This document shows positions 63,437 to 64,000 of a stretch of DNA of 64,000 nt, one piece after another. The notes beneath the pieces are model-generated. The model saw only the letters and a program-made list of their open reading frames with translations. It was not told the DNA's origin and did no database searches. A program made the position numbers and the translations under genes. Within the stretch, counting starts at the first letter, position 1, and each line of letters opens with the position of its first letter. Where the stretch lies: assembly GCF_030362795.1 (NCBI RefSeq), contig NZ_JAUCBM010000002.1, positions 186,001-250,000 of the forward strand. Direction: 5' to 3'. Origin of the DNA: Pseudochrobactrum kiredjianiae (GTDB lineage: Bacteria > Pseudomonadota > Alphaproteobacteria > Rhizobiales > Rhizobiaceae).

Positions 63437-64000
63437 TTAGCCGCGCCTTGCCTGCATAATACCTGCAATAACCACGAGACCACCGCAAATCTGCCAGATG
63501 CTGAGTGGTTCGGACAGCAAAATCCATGCCAATATGGCTGCGACAACCGGCTGGATCAGTAAGGTGAGTGAAGAGAACGCAACAGGCAGCCATGCGATCG
63601 CGAATGTAATCAGGCTTTGTCCCGCAGCCTGTGTCATCCATGCCAGCGCACAGACAATGAACCAGCCAAACAGTGTGAGCGGGAAATATTGCGTTTCAAA
63701 AACCAGCGCCAGCGGCAAGATCGTCAGGGTCGCGCTGATTGTTGTGTAGAGCATAATTGTGGATGTGGAAAAACGGCGGCGTGTAAAGCCGAGCATCAGA
63801 ATATAGGCGGCATAGAGAACCGCCGCGCCAAGCGCGACAGCATCACCTTTGAGGCTGCTATGGCCGGAAAGATCAGGGCCGCCTTTCAGGATCAGCACGC
63901 CGACAATCGCCAGCGCCAAGCCGCTGACGAAAATTTTGCTGATCTTTTGTTTGAGAAACAGCCACCCACCCAAGGCGACAAAAATCGGTGACAGGTTCAC
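63437..64000 (-). CDS. DMT-superfamily (EamA) transporter, 5' end cut by window
   Basis: The last 187 residues or so of an EamA-type exporter; its true start lies beyond 64000. Hydrophobic segments repeat about every 25-30 residues and the second EamA repeat ends with PVVAAILAWILLSEPLSIWQ and GGLVVIAGIMQARRG, typical of the family. Substrates of such proteins range from amino acids to metabolites and cannot be told here. Confidence 0.85.
   Translation of the reverse strand: MNLSPIFVALGGWLFLKQKISKIFVSGLALAIVGVLILKGGPDLSGHSSLKGDAVALGAAVLYAAYILMLGFTRRRFSTSTIMLYTTISATLTILPLALVFETQYFPLTLFGWFIVCALAWMTQAAGQSLITFAIAWLPVAFSSLTLLIQPVVAAILAWILLSEPLSIWQICGGLVVIAGIMQARRG

Overview
The window looks like chromosomal DNA of an alphaproteobacterium of the order Hyphomicrobiales, most likely a Brucellaceae-type organism (Ochrobactrum, Brucella or Pseudochrobactrum-like). 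The evidence is moderate GC, a glycine riboswitch ahead of gcvTHP, the carboxyspermidine polyamine route, sugar ABC operons of rhizobial type, and a dispersed repeat of about 105 bp built from two palindromes joined by an ATAATGCGACAAA-like linker. Genus is inferred from gene style, not from any search. No phage, IS element, CRISPR array or rRNA operon was seen.

Layout. 1-4.0 kb: an IMPACT/YigZ-family gene, then a TetR-type repressor divergent from an N-methyl amino acid demethylase-like flavoprotein, with a long operator palindrome between them. 4.2-8.8 kb: the glycine cleavage operon gcvTHP (minus strand) behind a tandem glycine riboswitch. 9.2 kb: tRNA-Phe. 9.5-30.4 kb: a very complete phenylacetate (paa) catabolic island. 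It has the ligase PaaK, the epoxidase PaaABCDE plus an extra PaaA/PaaC-family protein, the isomerase PaaG, the ring-opening enzyme PaaZ, a fused hydratase/3-hydroxyacyl-CoA dehydrogenase in place of PaaF and PaaH, the thiolase PaaJ, the thioesterase PaaI, PaaN, and two unrelated regulators, PaaR (TetR) and PaaX. A five-gene branched-chain-amino-acid-type ABC importer lies inside it and is a candidate aromatic-acid importer.

31-33.5 kb: an AraC-type regulator and an orphan LIV-type binding protein. 33.5-44.8 kb: a DeoR-type regulator divergent from an operon for a sugar ABC importer, a DeoX-like protein, a PfkB kinase, DeoC aldolase and an ALDH16-type double-domain aldehyde dehydrogenase. Together these make a coherent 2-deoxyribose (or deoxynucleoside sugar) import and degradation route ending in glyceraldehyde-3-phosphate and acetate. 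44.9-46.7 kb: two membrane proteins (one HPP-CBS). 46.8-51.5 kb: a ferric-siderophore reductase-like protein plus binding protein, two permeases and an ATPase. 51.6-53.7 kb: an NTF2-like protein and a GNAT/nitrilase pair.

53.8-56.5 kb: a structured leader followed by carboxy(nor)spermidine decarboxylase and the matching dehydrogenase. 56.6-58.2 kb: a double-Kazal lipoprotein and a polysaccharide deacetylase. 58.5-62.9 kb: ugpBAEC for glycerol-3-phosphate import. 63.2-63.3 kb: an unannotated small RNA candidate of AbcR-like design. 63.4 kb to the edge: a truncated DMT-family exporter.

The most notable points are the sRNA candidate, the three-way-junction leader ahead of the polyamine genes, three TGACAGCTGT operator-like sites spaced as in a looping repressor system, the extra diiron-family protein in the paa operon, and a 27-base coding repeat that runs past a stop codon.
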